Positions 33,472 to 44,907 of a stretch of DNA of 64,000 bases are shown here, in pieces. A program made the position numbers and the translations under genes. Under the pieces are notes generated by a model. The model saw nothing but the letters and a program-made list of their open reading frames with translations, searched no databases and was not told the origin of the DNA. The DNA comes from Pseudo-nitzschia pungens (lineage: Eukaryota > Bacillariophyta > Bacillariophyceae > Bacillariales > Bacillariaceae). The stretch's first letter is position 1; every line of letters begins with the position of its first letter. The stretch spans positions 6,688,501 through 6,752,500 of the forward strand of contig CM074760.1 in NCBI GenBank assembly GCA_037355855.1. Reading direction: 5' to 3'.

Positions 33472-35401
33472 ATGATGCTACCAGTACCAATGGCCCAAAA
33501 TCGATGGTTCGCCGCGGCAATGGCGCTCTGGATGGAACGGCACGACGATGGCGACTGCTCGAATCCGGTACCCACTGCGAGTACAAGCACCCCTGGCAGC
33601 TCGAAAGACGAACAAGGTGCAACAAAACGCCAGCTCCCTGCCAACACCCAACAGTGCCGCCACCGCTCGACTGCTGCGAATGCCAATGCCGATCCGAATG
33701 CCGATCTGAATGCGTTTGCGTTTGCGTTTGCGTTTGCCCGTTGCGCTCCGATGGTCCTCCGCATCCTCCGGGCGGCCGTTGCGGCCTCGGTGGTGGCAAC
33801 GCTGTGTTTCGCGGCCCTGTACCGCGCCGTGAGCGCCCCGCCCCTGCAGCTGTGGTACGACCGAGCCCCGGACGCCGGTCCGTCCAGCGTCTACCTGCCG
33901 GGAGGGGGATTTTCCGGCTTTTGGTTCCACCTCGGGTACCTCCACGCGCTGGCGGAGGGCAAGCACAAACACGGACGCGGACACAAACCCAATTGCGGAA
34001 ACGAAAACGGAAACGACAATGGCAATGACAATGGCAATGGCAACAGCGGGCACGGCGATCTACACGACTACGATTACTATTGCTACTCCTCGGCGTGTCT
34101 CGGTGAGTGATTGTGTCGTCTGTGTGTGCCCATGTTATAGACAGATAGATGTGTTTGTGTGTGTATGTGTGTGTGCTGGCTGCTGCCGTAGATAAGAGGA
34201 CCAGAGATGCAACTGTTCCGATTGTTTCATTCATTCATTCATTCATTCCACAATCATGGAATGATGATTCCGATTTTGGACGGGCAGTGGGGGGAGGGGG
34301 GAATCGATGGCAAATCTGGATGCATGGCATGGCACGGCACGGCATGGAACGGCATGGAATGGAATGGCATGCCTTGCGCACAGAGAATGGCGTGGCACGG
34401 CATGGAATGGCATGGCATGCCTTGCGCATTGCATTCGGCGTTTTTCTCACGGAACCCTTTTTTCTGGGTGGTTTGTGGTTTGTGTATATTGATGTTGATG
34501 CCTGTTTGTTTTTGTTCTGTTAGGCATTCTTTCCGTGTTCTTGAATCGATCCCTGGAGGAGGTGTACGGTGCGGCACTGGCGTCGCAGAACGCCTGGATC
34601 GACGGAAACCAGAGCCGCTTCGAGATTGTGGACTACTTCTTTGAACAACTCGTCCCTCCCGACGAACACTTCGCCGCGCTGTACAACAACAACGACTACA
34701 ACAACGACGACTACAACGACTACAACGAGCTCCCGCTGGGTACCAGCAGCAACGCCACCGACTTTTCCTTCTTGCCGCGCATCAAGATCCTCGTGACGAC
34801 CGCATCCGAGGGCTACCGGGTGGTGGAATCCCGAACCCGAACCGAACTGAAGGAAAACATTCGAAAGACGACCTTTGTGCCCTTTCTGACCGGGTGGGGC
34901 TGGTTCTTTCGCAGTGGCGGTGACACTGACACTGGCATTGGCATTGGCAGCAGCAATGGCTTTGTCAATGGCAGTAGCAATCTCGACGTCGACAAGGACA
35001 AGGACAAGGACGAGGACAACGAGCTATATCTCGACGGAGGATTCTCCCGGGTCTTGCACCCGCGCTGTGAGGCGGAGTGGCACCTGCCGGTGCTCTGGGA
35101 CACCCTCATCCACACCTTTAGCCCGGGACTCTCCCGCGAGCAGGTCCAAACCCTGTGGGAGAGTGGGTACGGGTACACGCAATTTCCCCTTCCCTCCGTT
35201 CCGAGGAGTGCGAGTCGTGGTGCGGGGGTGAGTCATGGTGCGGGGGTGTGTGCTGCCGAGGGCACGAATGCGAGTCGGGCGACCGGCGGCGCATCGGAAC
35301 CAGCAGCAACGGAAACAACCGGGAGAAAGACAAACACAAAAACAACCGTGGTGTCGAACGCCGGAATCGAACCGGGGCAGCGAACACACACGCAACCGTA
35401 G
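33472..35401 (+). CDS. patatin-like phospholipase with an altered nucleophile motif
   Basis: Exons 33472-34102 and 34524-35401 join in phase 1 (GTGAGT..TAG), giving 502 residues. Patatin-fold lipases use a Ser/Asp dyad with a Gly-rich oxyanion site. Here YLPGGGFSGFW (~140-150) gives the oxyanion loop. The expected G-x-S-x-G is Y205-S-S-A-C209, so the flanking glycines are gone although Ser remains. The DGG with catalytic Asp381 is present (LYLDGGFSR). A hydrophobic helix near 94-118 (MVLRILRAAVAASVVATLCFA) is a signal anchor. Ala/Phe and Asn/Gly/Asp repeats and a YNNDDYN tract mark the N-terminal and mid regions. Two ATGs (33472, 33475) open it; a later ATG before the hydrophobic helix is also possible. 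The C-terminal ~75 residues are low-complexity. Confidence 0.75.
34321..34432. repeat. GGCAT-type pentamer array with an internal duplication
   Basis: 5-bp units (GGCAT, GGCAC, GGAAC, GGAAT) inside the patatin intron. Two blocks ending in GCATGCCTTGCGCA about 60 bases apart show that a segment was duplicated. Confidence 0.85.
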
Positions 35402-35420
35402 CTGCTCCTACACCGAAAGG

Positions 35421-35480
35421 AACGAAACGATCGGATCGCATCGCATCGGATAGCATCGGATCGGATCGGATCAGGACGCA
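35421..35480. repeat. (TCGGA/TCGCA)n pentamer array
   Basis: About twelve 5-bp units in unbroken register beginning 20 bases after the patatin stop codon. Confidence 0.85.
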
Positions 35481-35649
35481 CCCAGAAACACCGTCGTTGG
35501 AATCACCACAGATGCAATGGCAAAGAGCATCAGGAGTGCCGTGTGTTCCACACCGTCTACGAGGCTCGGTGGGAGCAGCAATGGGACCACTTCGGATGAT
35601 CGCAACGAATGCCATGTCGCTGAGGAGGAGGATGGAAACCACGGGATCC

Positions 35650-35714
35650 GACTCGACTTGATCCGACTCAACCCAACTCGGCTCAACTCAACCCAACTCG
35701 GCTCGGCTCGACTC
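35650..35714. repeat. (AACTC/GGCTC)n pentamer array
   Basis: 5-bp units with the variants AACTC, AACCC, GGCTC and GACTC in register. Confidence 0.8.
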
Positions 35715-35925
35715 GTGTTGCCACTCCAAGAATCGCGCGAAAGTCAATGCAACAGCGAACTCCGGATCTTGCTCCTAGAAACCGGACAGCCCGTTTTGTA
35801 CGGAAAAGTCTCGTGCCAAAAACCAACAATACTGGTCGGCGTCCGCGGGCATCGATCCACATTCGATCGGTGTCTGCGTATCTACCTCGCGTCGCGCAAC
35901 AATACGGCATCGACTTTCGTTTGCA

Positions 35926-35953
35926 CGACATCGCATCGCATCGCATCGCATCA
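35926..35953. repeat. (GCATC)n pentamer array
   Basis: Five to six GCATC units, a third unit type within 600 bases. Confidence 0.8.
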
Positions 35954-36607
35954 CAGTACCGTTCCATCATGACATGATATCATTGTTTTACTGCCCCCAC
36001 AGACTTTTCCGCTGAGTTTGAACTAATTTCATAATGAGCTGCAATCATGCTCAGTCACACATTCACCATACAAGAGAAAGATATACTTCACTGTTGAACA
36101 CAATACAAAAATGCTATGTCTCATATTCCGGAAGTTCACTCTACTAGTTTCCATGCTTAAAACTACAAACCTAAGAAAAGGATGTCATAACTGAATAATT
36201 TTAGATACTACAACAGTTTAAACTATTTGTCTGACGAAACACCCATCGACATTCAATGTTAATATGAAAGTGGTGATGATCCACACAATGCGTTTCCGTC
36301 TCGCGAGAACTCATTTGGTCACATCTTCGGTTCCATTGTGGTAGTGACATGTAGTCTGTATATATGCATGCACAATACTCTGTATACACATCCTCACTCG
36401 AATCATTACCTACGAAAGTCTAGGATTCAGTTTGATGCTTTGTTTTTGATGTGTTGAGTTTGCCATCAAACTTCAACACACATAAACCTGTTGCTCCTTT
36501 GGGGATGTTGGAGCGGCTGGCATTGAGTTCATCTCATTCTCCGAAGCATTTTCGATCTCGGAACCAATTCCATTCCCTAACCCACCCATAGAAGAATGAT
36601 TACCCAC

Positions 36608-37664
36608 TTAGATTTTGTCGATTTTGGAAAAGTTTCCACCTCCTGTGACCTTCCGAATAGCGTCGTCCTTCGCAGTGTCCCTGTCCGTTGACTTCTCTTT
36701 CATCATGTTGGCCATCATGTTTTTATAGCTCGTCTTTTTCTTTTTCTTCTTTTTCGCTGGGGCGTCGACAGCTGCTGCGGAAGGAGCACTCGTTGTGATT
36801 GCCGGTGTCTCCGTAGTTGTTTGTTCGGAAGAATCTGTGGATGACTTCGGAGTTTTGGTTTTGGCCGTCGCCGACTCGGGAGCTGCAGAGTCGTCAACTA
36901 CCAGGGGCAATGGCGCGACCTTCTCAACATGTTTTTCCGATGACGGTTCGGGTGATGATGGCGCAACTACACAAGCTGCAACTGCCGACTTAGTTTTTTG
37001 CGCATTTTGTACGTCTCTCCAACACTTCGAACAGCAACCTCCGGTGGTAGCGTTTCCCTGAGTATGAAGAACATCGAGAGAAGAACAATTCGTTAGAAGT
37101 ACATTTTAAAGATAGTACAAATTGCGCAAATCGCTGAACTTCTGATGATGACACTGGAACAAAACGAAATACCCGGATTGATGAGGAGGAAGAGCACGTG
37201 TGGAATAAGTTCGTGTTTTTTTCTTTTTTCTGCTTTTGTCATCTAATGTCAATTGCGCAAAACGCGCGGCAAGGCTAAAAATTCAGGAAATCGCCAATAA
37301 AATCACGAGCGTTGCCGTTGGTCGTAACAAGAATAACGACGATCACCATGCAAGGCCTTTCGATGAGTGTTCTTTTCTGTACAACGAGTCTGAACTGCTC
37401 GTCAACCACCAAATAAACTTCGTGGGAAAACCGTGATTTAAAAGACTGAAGCATCCAACATGTTACCAAATGAAATCACCCAAGGGTTGGTGTCCTCGTA
37501 CGAAGCGCTTCTTCTTCGACATCAAAAAGTGCATTCTCTCGTTTTGTCGTTCGTTGGTCGTCAGCACCTCTTAGTTGTCGTCTACTTACAAAGAATCCAC
37601 AACCCTTTACACAAAGAGCGGGTTCTGATTGCTTATTAGTTGCAGTTTGCGATTGATCGGACAT
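36608..37664 (-). CDS. small A20-type zinc-finger protein
   Basis: Exon 1 (37664-37590) and exon 2 (37057-36608) join in phase 0 across a 532-base GTAAGT..CAG intron; 174 residues. The splice rebuilds an A20 finger: C-x3-CGFFG (exon 1 ends exactly at GCGFF) then CCSKCWRDVQ, giving C-x2-4-C-x11-12-C-x2-C. A20 fingers bind ubiquitin; in plants A20/AN1 proteins act in stress responses. No AN1 domain is visible. The rest is Ser/Thr/Ala-rich, then a seven-lysine run and a helical tail. Without an AN1 partner it is an A20-only member. The shared finger across the intron strongly supports both exons. Confidence 0.9.
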
Positions 37665-38660
37665 GGTTCTGTTGTTTCCTTCTTGTGGAAAAGTAGTTTA
37701 GAAACACGATGCGTTGTGGGAAAAATTAAGTTTTGTGACCGCTTTCAACCTTTTGACACTGCTGGCAACATCATCCACCGGAATCTCGCGAGGGATCCAC
37801 GGTGCACTGATGCACGACCCCTTGCTGAATATTCGGAGACGAAAATCGTCGAAACGCCACGAAAAACAGTCCAGCGCGACCACCGAACTATTTTTTGGGA
37901 AAAACGTCTACCTACATCATGTTCCATACTAGGAAGGTACGTAAGGTACTCGTATTACCTTAGTTCATCTCAGAAGTAACCTTACGTAGTAAACGAAAGC
38001 TATTTTTTAGGTAAGGTTACCGTATGAATCCGGTACCGTACCGTACCGTAAGGGTTACGGTACAGCACTGAATTATTGTCGACTCGATTGCAACACCACC
38101 AAGCAGTTCAAAAATACGGTTCAGTCATATTATGAACAACAATAGCTCAAGGTGAAACACAGAAAGAGGGCACAGTCGGAATCCTATTAGGGTCTTTCGG
38201 CCTGGGGATAGCTCATAACCTATTATGAAACGGTGGATCAGATTTTAACACATTAAATCTTTGTAGTAATGCGAATTGAAGACAATCATGACAAGAACGG
38301 ATTATTCAGGGTGCAAAATGAGGAGACAAAACGTGAATAGTAGTATTAAACCTTACGACGCAATTGAAAAAGAAACATAGCCCCGCTGAAGGCCTCCTGC
38401 CCAAATTGTAGAAACGCATTGGGCAACATACTACTAGAGTACTGCTAACAGTTTCTAAATGGCTCTGGCACTGGAAAGAGAAAAATAACTACCGGCGGTA
38501 GCGAACGGAAGTGAAAAGCGAAAACTCGAATTAGCATACTAGGAATTGTTGTCCCAGTTATTTTTCTAGGCGGCATTGATGTAATGGTTCAAAATTTGTT
38601 CTTCTCCATGTCTTTGTTTCATTGCCAAGAAGTATGCGATGATGCAGTGAATTTATGAAA
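37665..38660. other. intergenic region with promoter-side motifs
   Basis: 5' flank of the A20 gene, 3' flank of the LRR gene. Exact GTAACCTTAC at 37976-37985 and GTAAGGTTAC at 38011-38020, and CCGTACCGTACCGTA near 38036. No gene is supported. Confidence 0.6.
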
Positions 38661-40242
38661 TCAATGACCATTGCTTGGAATGGCGCCTTTTATGTTACAA
38701 TCATTTGTGCACTCTCCCCGAAATGAATTCTCTGGATAAAATATACATGGACACTCCTGTTCGATCCATTCCTTGTTTTTGTCGGACAGACATTGTTTGT
38801 CAAAGGCAGGGACGAAACCGTTCGTAGAGAGGTCATTCAAGTATAATGAAGTGGAGGAGTCCCCTTCAATGTCACAGCAGGTGAAATCGTCTTCGTTACA
38901 ACAAGTACAGCAGTCGCATTCTACGAGTGCTGATCCTTCGTTTGCGGAACAACTTCCACATGAGCTTGTAACGACATCGATAGATGGATTTCTGTATTCT
39001 ATACCGTTGCAGAACCCATTTAGCGAGCCCGAGAGCTCAGGATTGTTTTGTAAAGTCAGTAATTGAAGGTTTGGTAAGTCAGAAAGATCAGGGATCGAAC
39101 CAGTTAAACAATGATCGTTCAAGCCCAATGTTTCAAGCATTGTCAATTCTTCGAAGGAAGGAGGTATTGTTCCAGATAGAGAACCGCCGCCGATATTGAT
39201 TTCTACAAGACTATCGGAGAAGTAAGATAATTCAGGTGGTATCGTACCCGATAAATCGTTCCACTCTTCAAAATGATTTCGGGTGTTATTTCATTCACGT
39301 GTGAGAGTCATGTACAACAAACAAAAAATGATTATCACCGGATCTCTTCCGGAGAAGATCGGCGCACAAGAACTCGACTGATGGCTTCTACTCACCCATA
39401 TTGATGCCTTCTAGAAATCCTGTTCTATTGCATACAACACCCGAAATCCCGTTATGTATCGCCGACCAATCGCATTCACCACGATTTGTAAGGAACAAGA
39501 ACTGTTTTTTCCAATCAGGACCATTGGTGCTGAAATAGAACAAAGCAGTGATGTAACGCTGGCGAATCATCCGTTCATCACCAGGAATTGTAATCCAGCT
39601 ATCCCAGTTGTCCCAGGCAAGCCAATCGAGGGCATCCTTTCGGTCAGATGAAAATTCTGGGCTATTTTCATCAAAGACATCACCCTTGTGAAGCGGAGCA
39701 ATGATTTCACGCAGTATTTCAACTCGTTGTTGATAAAAATCATCCAAAGATAGTATCGGTCTATATTTTTCTTCGTCGATTCCAACCTCTTTTGGTCTGT
39801 TGAAGACCGTCGTACTAATTGCAGTGACCATCGCCAATACGGACAGTAGAGCAAATGCAATACAAAACCATATCGTCCATGATTTATTCCTCGAGTCTGG
39901 AGAGTTTTCTCGAGCAACTACTTCTGCCTCTATGACTTGCTGGTGCTCCACGCAAACGGCTTGGATAACGGGATCACCTTCACGTACCGACGCATGTTGC
40001 GGCAGTGGTTGAAAGCTTACAGCTGCAGATATCAGGTCGGTGCTTGCAGCTGTAGATATCAGGTCGGAAGAATCCGTCATATCATATTCTTTGAGACTTG
40101 AAACACTCGGGGCATCTCTCTCTGCTGATGAGTTCGGCTTGTTGTTTGCCTCTCGGTTAATAGCATCATTCATTGGATTTTCACTTGCAAAGGCTTCAGG
40201 TTTGGTATGGACTGGAGGCAGAACTTTCATTGGGAGGACCAT
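38661..40242 (-). CDS. single-pass membrane protein with C-terminal LRRs
   Basis: Exon 1 (40242-39396) and exon 2 (39265-38661) join in phase 1 (GTGAGT..AAG, a weak acceptor), giving 483 residues. N-terminal ~120 residues are polar; one helix at ~121-147 (WTIWFCIAFALLSVLAMVTAI) spans the membrane. The next ~130 residues include the ALDWL.W and ALFYFSTNG/W/C.W.G.V.C blocks typical of LRR-receptor ectodomain starts. Two to three plant-type LRRs follow (NDLSGTIPPELSYF, GSLSGTIPPSF, LTGSIPDLSDLPNLQLL). The C terminus is Cys-rich with repeated CC and DC pairs. This layout resembles diatom LRR membrane proteins. No kinase is present. Its role in sensing or adhesion is inferred. Confidence 0.85.
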
Positions 40243-41996
40243 TACTATTCGCAGTCAATAGTTCTGTCTACTACTGATTGAATTGAGCACGCATTTTATT
40301 GATGCGTAATATTTATCGTAATCTCATCTTTGCTTGTCTTAAACCTCAGCTACTTGTACGGTAAGGTTATGATCGTCTCGAAAGGAACAACAGAATGGGT
40401 CGATCGTACCGGTACAGGTCCGAGGTGGGAGAACAATTGAGACTCATTATCGTTCTGAATTAAGTGAGATTCCTTTATTTAACGCGCTTCGGGCAAATAT
40501 TTTTTCCCCTTTATGTATTTCTATGCAAGGAAGGAAAAAAAAATGGATGACACGTACTGTAACTGTTTACGAGTCAGTCTCATCTGTTGAAGGACGCGTA
40601 ATGCTCTTAATTCATCTTACTGTCCCAACGATAACAAGCTTTATGAAAGTAAAAAGAATGTACAGTAACATTACCGTAAAGATAACAAAAACAATCATTT
40701 TGATTCATTCATCGAAATCAATCATACTAAAAACAAAAACGAAAAACAATCAGGGTGTCAATTTTCGGTCATCGTACGCTGAGTCCAAGTACGAAGTAAT
40801 ACGTAGTACGAAATGCGGTAGTTTACTTCGTATGTACAGTACGTACAATTGTACGTACTGGATATTTTACTACCGTACCTTCTTTTAGAAAATCGTTTCC
40901 TACACATAAAACTTAATTTACCGGTAAGGTTACAGTAAGGTTACCCCACTTCAAGTCGCATGACCTTACCTTTTTTGAGGCAGTGCTTACTGCGAAATGC
41001 AGCGCACGCTGTTCTTACTACCGAAGACAGCGGTGCCCGATACGCAAATACGAAGAAGTAGAACGATGCTATTTTTTTGAGATAGTAGTATCATGATGTG
41101 TGGGTGTATGCAAATCGTCAACCCGACTGTACTTCCCCCTCAGGTCCAGCTGTTATCAAAGCTGGTGCATACTATCAAAATTTAGTAATAGTACTAGTAG
41201 TAGTAGTATGATCGCTGTTCACACTTCTACTAGTACTACTTCACATATACCACCAGTACTAGTAGTAGTATCAACTCAATTTTCACTTTGCTCACTAGTA
41301 GTAGAGCACAGCAGCACTGCTGGACCTGTGTCGAATGTTGAGGCCAATGATACAGACTGGTAATCCTTATGTATGGTTCTACATTGCGTTCACACTTGTT
41401 GCTGCCTCCTTTCCCAAAGATCACACAAAACTGCTACTGCGAGCAGTACTACTGCTGGTAGTAGTGGTACCACAGATGAGGAGCTGATCCCTTTCGTTAC
41501 GTTCAGTTCGTGTCCGATGACCGTAGGGTGCCGTACTAGTGGTGATACGGACCTGGAAGAATTACTTGTTGGTTCATTGCAAGTAAGGCTACCTTTACAG
41601 TAACCTTATTCATCACAACATCACAAAAAATACTTCTTCGTAAGGTTACTTTTCATCCCCAAAAGCCCAGAAGACGTACATACGAGCAGGACCCCTGCAT
41701 ACGAGTAAGGTTAAGATTACTACTATGGGTGCGTCGTGCAACTCATCTTAATCTCGAGGTGAACCAATACTATCGGTACGCTACGACTTACTTGTGCGTA
41801 ACCTTACCCGTACCCCGAGACTGGATTGATTCAACTTTTGACACGCACGACATTCAGTACAAGTACGAGTAATTAGCCTTATCGTGCGCATCCTGAATCC
41901 TCGGAAAAATTGGCTCAGATACCTGTACCGGTACGTGTGCGAGTTGTATTTCCCAATCGACCACCTTGTTTCCACAATCCACAGCCAAGTGTCGAG
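40243..41996. other. divergent region, densest in the decamer motif
   Basis: Shared 5' flank of the LRR and ketopantoate-reductase-like genes. Exact decamers at 40924-40933, 40935-40944 (tandem), 41640-41649, 41798-41807; TACCGGTA at 40919-40926 and near 41928. The 41.1-41.5 kb part is rich in ACTAGTAGT repeats. No gene is supported. Confidence 0.65.
40919..40944. repeat. TACCGGTA fused to two tandem GTAAGGTTAC units
   Basis: The palindrome overlaps the first decamer by three bases; the second decamer follows one base later. Confidence 0.9.
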
Positions 41997-43040
41997 ATGA
42001 GAAAAATGAAAGCCTTCACCGCATCATACGACGCCGTGCTCATAGCTACTGTTGCTCTCCAAGCGATCATTGGGGGGTTTTCAATCTCGGGATCCGACGC
42101 CTGGACGTTTTCGTCCCCGCCCTGTCTGTCTTCCAGAACAACAACCGTCGGCAGCAAGGGATCCAAATCTGCTTCCAAGTGGGGACGAGAACAGGATTTG
42201 TTGAAATCCCGCGGTCTTGCTAGTAGCAGCAGCGACGACGACGAGTCGTCTTTGCGAGGAGCCCCGTTTGCTTGCATTGTCGGAAACGGTCGAATCGGAG
42301 GGGCCCTTTCCGAGGCCGGCAACTGTGTCGTCCTCGGACGGGGGGATTCCATCGATGCCGACGGCGAGGGGGCCATCCTTCTGGCCACGCGCAACGATGC
42401 CCTCGACGGGATCATCGACAACTGCCCCGAGGGCCGGCGCAAAGATCTCGTCTTTTTGCAGAACGGGTACCTGGACGACTTCTTAGAGCGCAAGGGACTC
42501 TCGGAAAACACGCAGGTCTTGTTGTACCTGAGTGTTCCGGCCAAGGGTGTGGAGCCAACCGATGGCGTTACTTCTTTCAATCCGGAGGGTCTCACCGCCT
42601 CGACGGGCGAATGGGCTCGATCGTTCGCGGATCGCCTGGCCGTCCTCGACCTCAAGTGCAACGTCGTCTCCCCGGAAGACTACCGCCCGGCCATGTTCGA
42701 GAAGCTGATGTGGATCTCGACCTACATGCTCGTAGGGGCAGCCAATGGCTGCGCCACCGTCGGTGACGCCGGATCGGATCACGGCGAGACGGTCGAGCGC
42801 ATCGTGAACGAATTGGTGGCGGCCGTTTCCGCCAAGGAGGGCATCGAATTTCCCCCCGGTACCATGGACCGATTGAAATCGTACACGGACGTGGTGGCCG
42901 ATTTTCCGTGTGGCGTGAAAGAATTCGAGTGGAGAAACCAGTACTTTTGGGAACTGGGCGACGATGCCGTCCCCACCCACAATGCGCTTCTACGGGAATG
43001 CGCCGCAAAAGGACTGCTGTCCTTTGACCTGCCGAACTAG
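41997..43040 (+). CDS. ketopantoate-reductase-like Rossmann protein, organelle-targeted
   Basis: Single exon, 347 residues from the first ATG (41997). The leader has a hydrophobic helix (AVLIATVALQAIIGGF) and then a DAWTFSSPP junction, fitting a signal plus plastid transit peptide. The mature part opens with a short beta strand and GNGRIGGALSEAG (G-x-G-x-x-G nucleotide fold, ~95-107), then VVLGRG and a conserved NGYLDDFL block. The C-terminal half (residues ~235-330) is helical and resembles the ApbA/PanE C domain, with AMFEKLMW, GKL-like K and late RNQYFWELG. Family members reduce ketopantoate with NADPH for pantothenate synthesis, but conserved catalytic residues were not all located, so activity on another 2-keto acid is possible. 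Confidence 0.65.
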   Translation: MRKMKAFTASYDAVLIATVALQAIIGGFSISGSDAWTFSSPPCLSSRTTTVGSKGSKSASKWGREQDLLKSRGLASSSSDDDESSLRGAPFACIVGNGRIGGALSEAGNCVVLGRGDSIDADGEGAILLATRNDALDGIIDNCPEGRRKDLVFLQNGYLDDFLERKGLSENTQVLLYLSVPAKGVEPTDGVTSFNPEGLTASTGEWARSFADRLAVLDLKCNVVSPEDYRPAMFEKLMWISTYMLVGAANGCATVGDAGSDHGETVERIVNELVAAVSAKEGIEFPPGTMDRLKSYTDVVADFPCGVKEFEWRNQYFWELGDDAVPTHNALLRECAAKGLLSFDLPN

Positions 43041-43296
43041 GTTCCAAAAACGCGATTGCGAAACGCTAGCTAACGACGCTGTCGGAGTGAATGGGTATCG
43101 TTTGCCGACGAACTCTTTTCTAATGTATAAAGACAGCAAACTAATGACTTGATCACCGCCTATCAATGACGGCAACGCAATCCATTTTCGTGAGAGAGAA
43201 AGCTTAGCATGGTTTTCGTTTCGCTGCGTGCGTGCGTGATAGTGAAAGTAGCTGGGTACGGTACGCGCACAGTGTGTGGTGCACATTCCTTTCGGT

Positions 43297-44907
43297 TTAG
43301 AGTTCCAGATCCGCCGCAATCAGTACGTGGTCGCTCGCTTCTCCGCGGTCCAGGTTCGGAAAGGGTCCCCCGGAATCGTCCCGGTGGGGGATCGGATGGA
43401 CGCTGTTCACCTTCCATTCGTCGCTCAGCAGGATGTAGTCCAGGGTGTCGATGAAGGGGTCGTCCTCCTTGGCGCGGGCGTAATTGGTAAAGTCCGGTTC
43501 TTTTCCGTTCTTCGTCGCATAGGCACTCCGCATGCCCCTGCAGGTGGGGGACCATTCCATCCCGTGTTTCGGGGTCGGCCAGTCGGGATCGCCTGGGGAG
43601 CACAATGCGTAGCGTGGGTTGTGGCAAACACCACCGCGAGCGACAGCAATGGAATGAACCGCGCGAGGAACGGGGGAGGCGTTGTTCGGAAACGAAACGA
43701 AACGAAACGAAACAAAAAAAACATTGCATTGCATTGCATTTCACAACAGAACAAAACCGTTGAGCGTGGGCGGAACCGAAACGAACAAAGAACAACAATA
43801 CCGAGTGGGCCGAGGGCGCTCTCACGTGTCACGCATCATTGCCAAAACATGACATCATACTATCAGAATATGACAACAATATCGTATCCACGCAACGCAA
43901 ACGCAAACGCAAACACAAACACAAACGCACTCCGTCGTCCGGCAGCTCGAATGTTTTCGAGCGCAGAACACTACACTCGTGCCGTGCTACCTACCCTTGT
44001 CCATGGTTCCCGTGGTCAGCAGCCGGTACGACGAGGTTCCCGGTCGAATGTTCCAGTCTCCCGCCACCACGCAGGGCAAGTCGCCGTCGCCATTGCCGTC
44101 GCCATCACCGTCGCCGACCTCCGCCGCCAGTTTTTGAACGTGTCGCGTCGCCAGGTCCGAGTGAATGGTCATGACCATCGGAGCGTAGAACGCGCAGGGC
44201 ATGTGGTAGTTCCCGACCACAAAGGCCTTTTGCGTCGACTTGTCCCGGAGCCGGACCGTCACGATCTCGTTGAAGCGGTTCTCCGCCATGGACCAGGCGT
44301 CCTGCGGGGGGCGCGGGTTGGCCCCGGAAAGACCCCAGAGGGCCAGAAAGGACAGGGCGGCGGTCTTGCCCCATCCGTAGAGGCCGGTCGCGAGCTTTGC
44401 GAGAGCGCTCGGATCGGCCTCCCTCGGTTTCCGGGGCCACCCGGCTTCCCGCTGGTCCGCGAGCCGGGAAATGTCCACGTCCAGCACGTGGTAGTCCTCC
44501 GTTTTGAAGGCGATCGCCACTCCCATGTAGCCATTGAATCTCTTTCCGTAGAGTCCCGTGACGAGGTGGTATCCCTTGTTGGCAAAGTGGGAGTGGAACC
44601 GCCCCGCCCAGTCGTGGGAGACCTCCTGGAGGCAAATGATGGAGGATTTTTCGATCTCGTCGTCGATTTTCTGGAGGACGACCGGGAGTCGGTTCTCGGG
44701 ATCGAGGTCTTTTGGGTTGTACGTCGTGTAGTGGTCGGCTCCGGAGAGTTGGGAGGACAGTACGTTGTAGCTCGCCACGCGGAGCTGGAGGGGAGTGGTG
44801 TCTTTCGGTGCCATGGCTGAGACGAACGGGGAAGATTTCGGAAGAAGTGATTCGAGGGAGGCAAAGAGGGACGAGACGGCTAGCAATCGCTGGGTTGGAA
44901 GTTTCAT
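43297..44907 (-). CDS. endonuclease/exonuclease/phosphatase family protein
   Basis: Exon 1 (44907-43995) and exon 2 (43592-43297) join in phase 1 (GTAGGT..CAG), encoding 402 residues. The fold's motifs are complete: VASYNVLSSQ (Asn), IICLQEV (Glu), GDWNIRP (Asp/Asn), and a C-terminal EASDHVLIAADLEL (Ser-Asp-His). EEP enzymes cleave phosphodiester or phosphate bonds in nucleic acids, lipids or nucleotides using a metal. The N terminus (~30 residues) is hydrophobic then SAMAPK, possibly targeting. The splice joins TMDKG to GDPDWPTP, matching family continuity. A (GD)n insert lies before GDWN. The intron holds GAAAC and GCATT pentamers. The 3' end is 256 bases from the convergent ketopantoate-like stop. 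Confidence 0.9.
43689..43741. repeat. (GAAAC)n then (ATTGC)n pentamer arrays
   Basis: Two adjoining arrays of different 5-bp units, about five copies each, in the EEP intron. A further GCAAAC hexamer run lies at ~43892-43926 in the same intron. Confidence 0.85.

Larger units (their letters stand above)
35402..36607. other. convergent 3'-3' gap holding three pentamer arrays
   Basis: Between the patatin and A20 stops. It contains pentamer arrays at 35421-35480, 35650-35714 and 35926-35953. Frames that cross them are read-through. No decamer was seen. Confidence 0.6.

Noticed and set aside
38190..38215. tRNA-like fragment
   Set aside because: A short GC-rich match only; no cloverleaf arms could be drawn.
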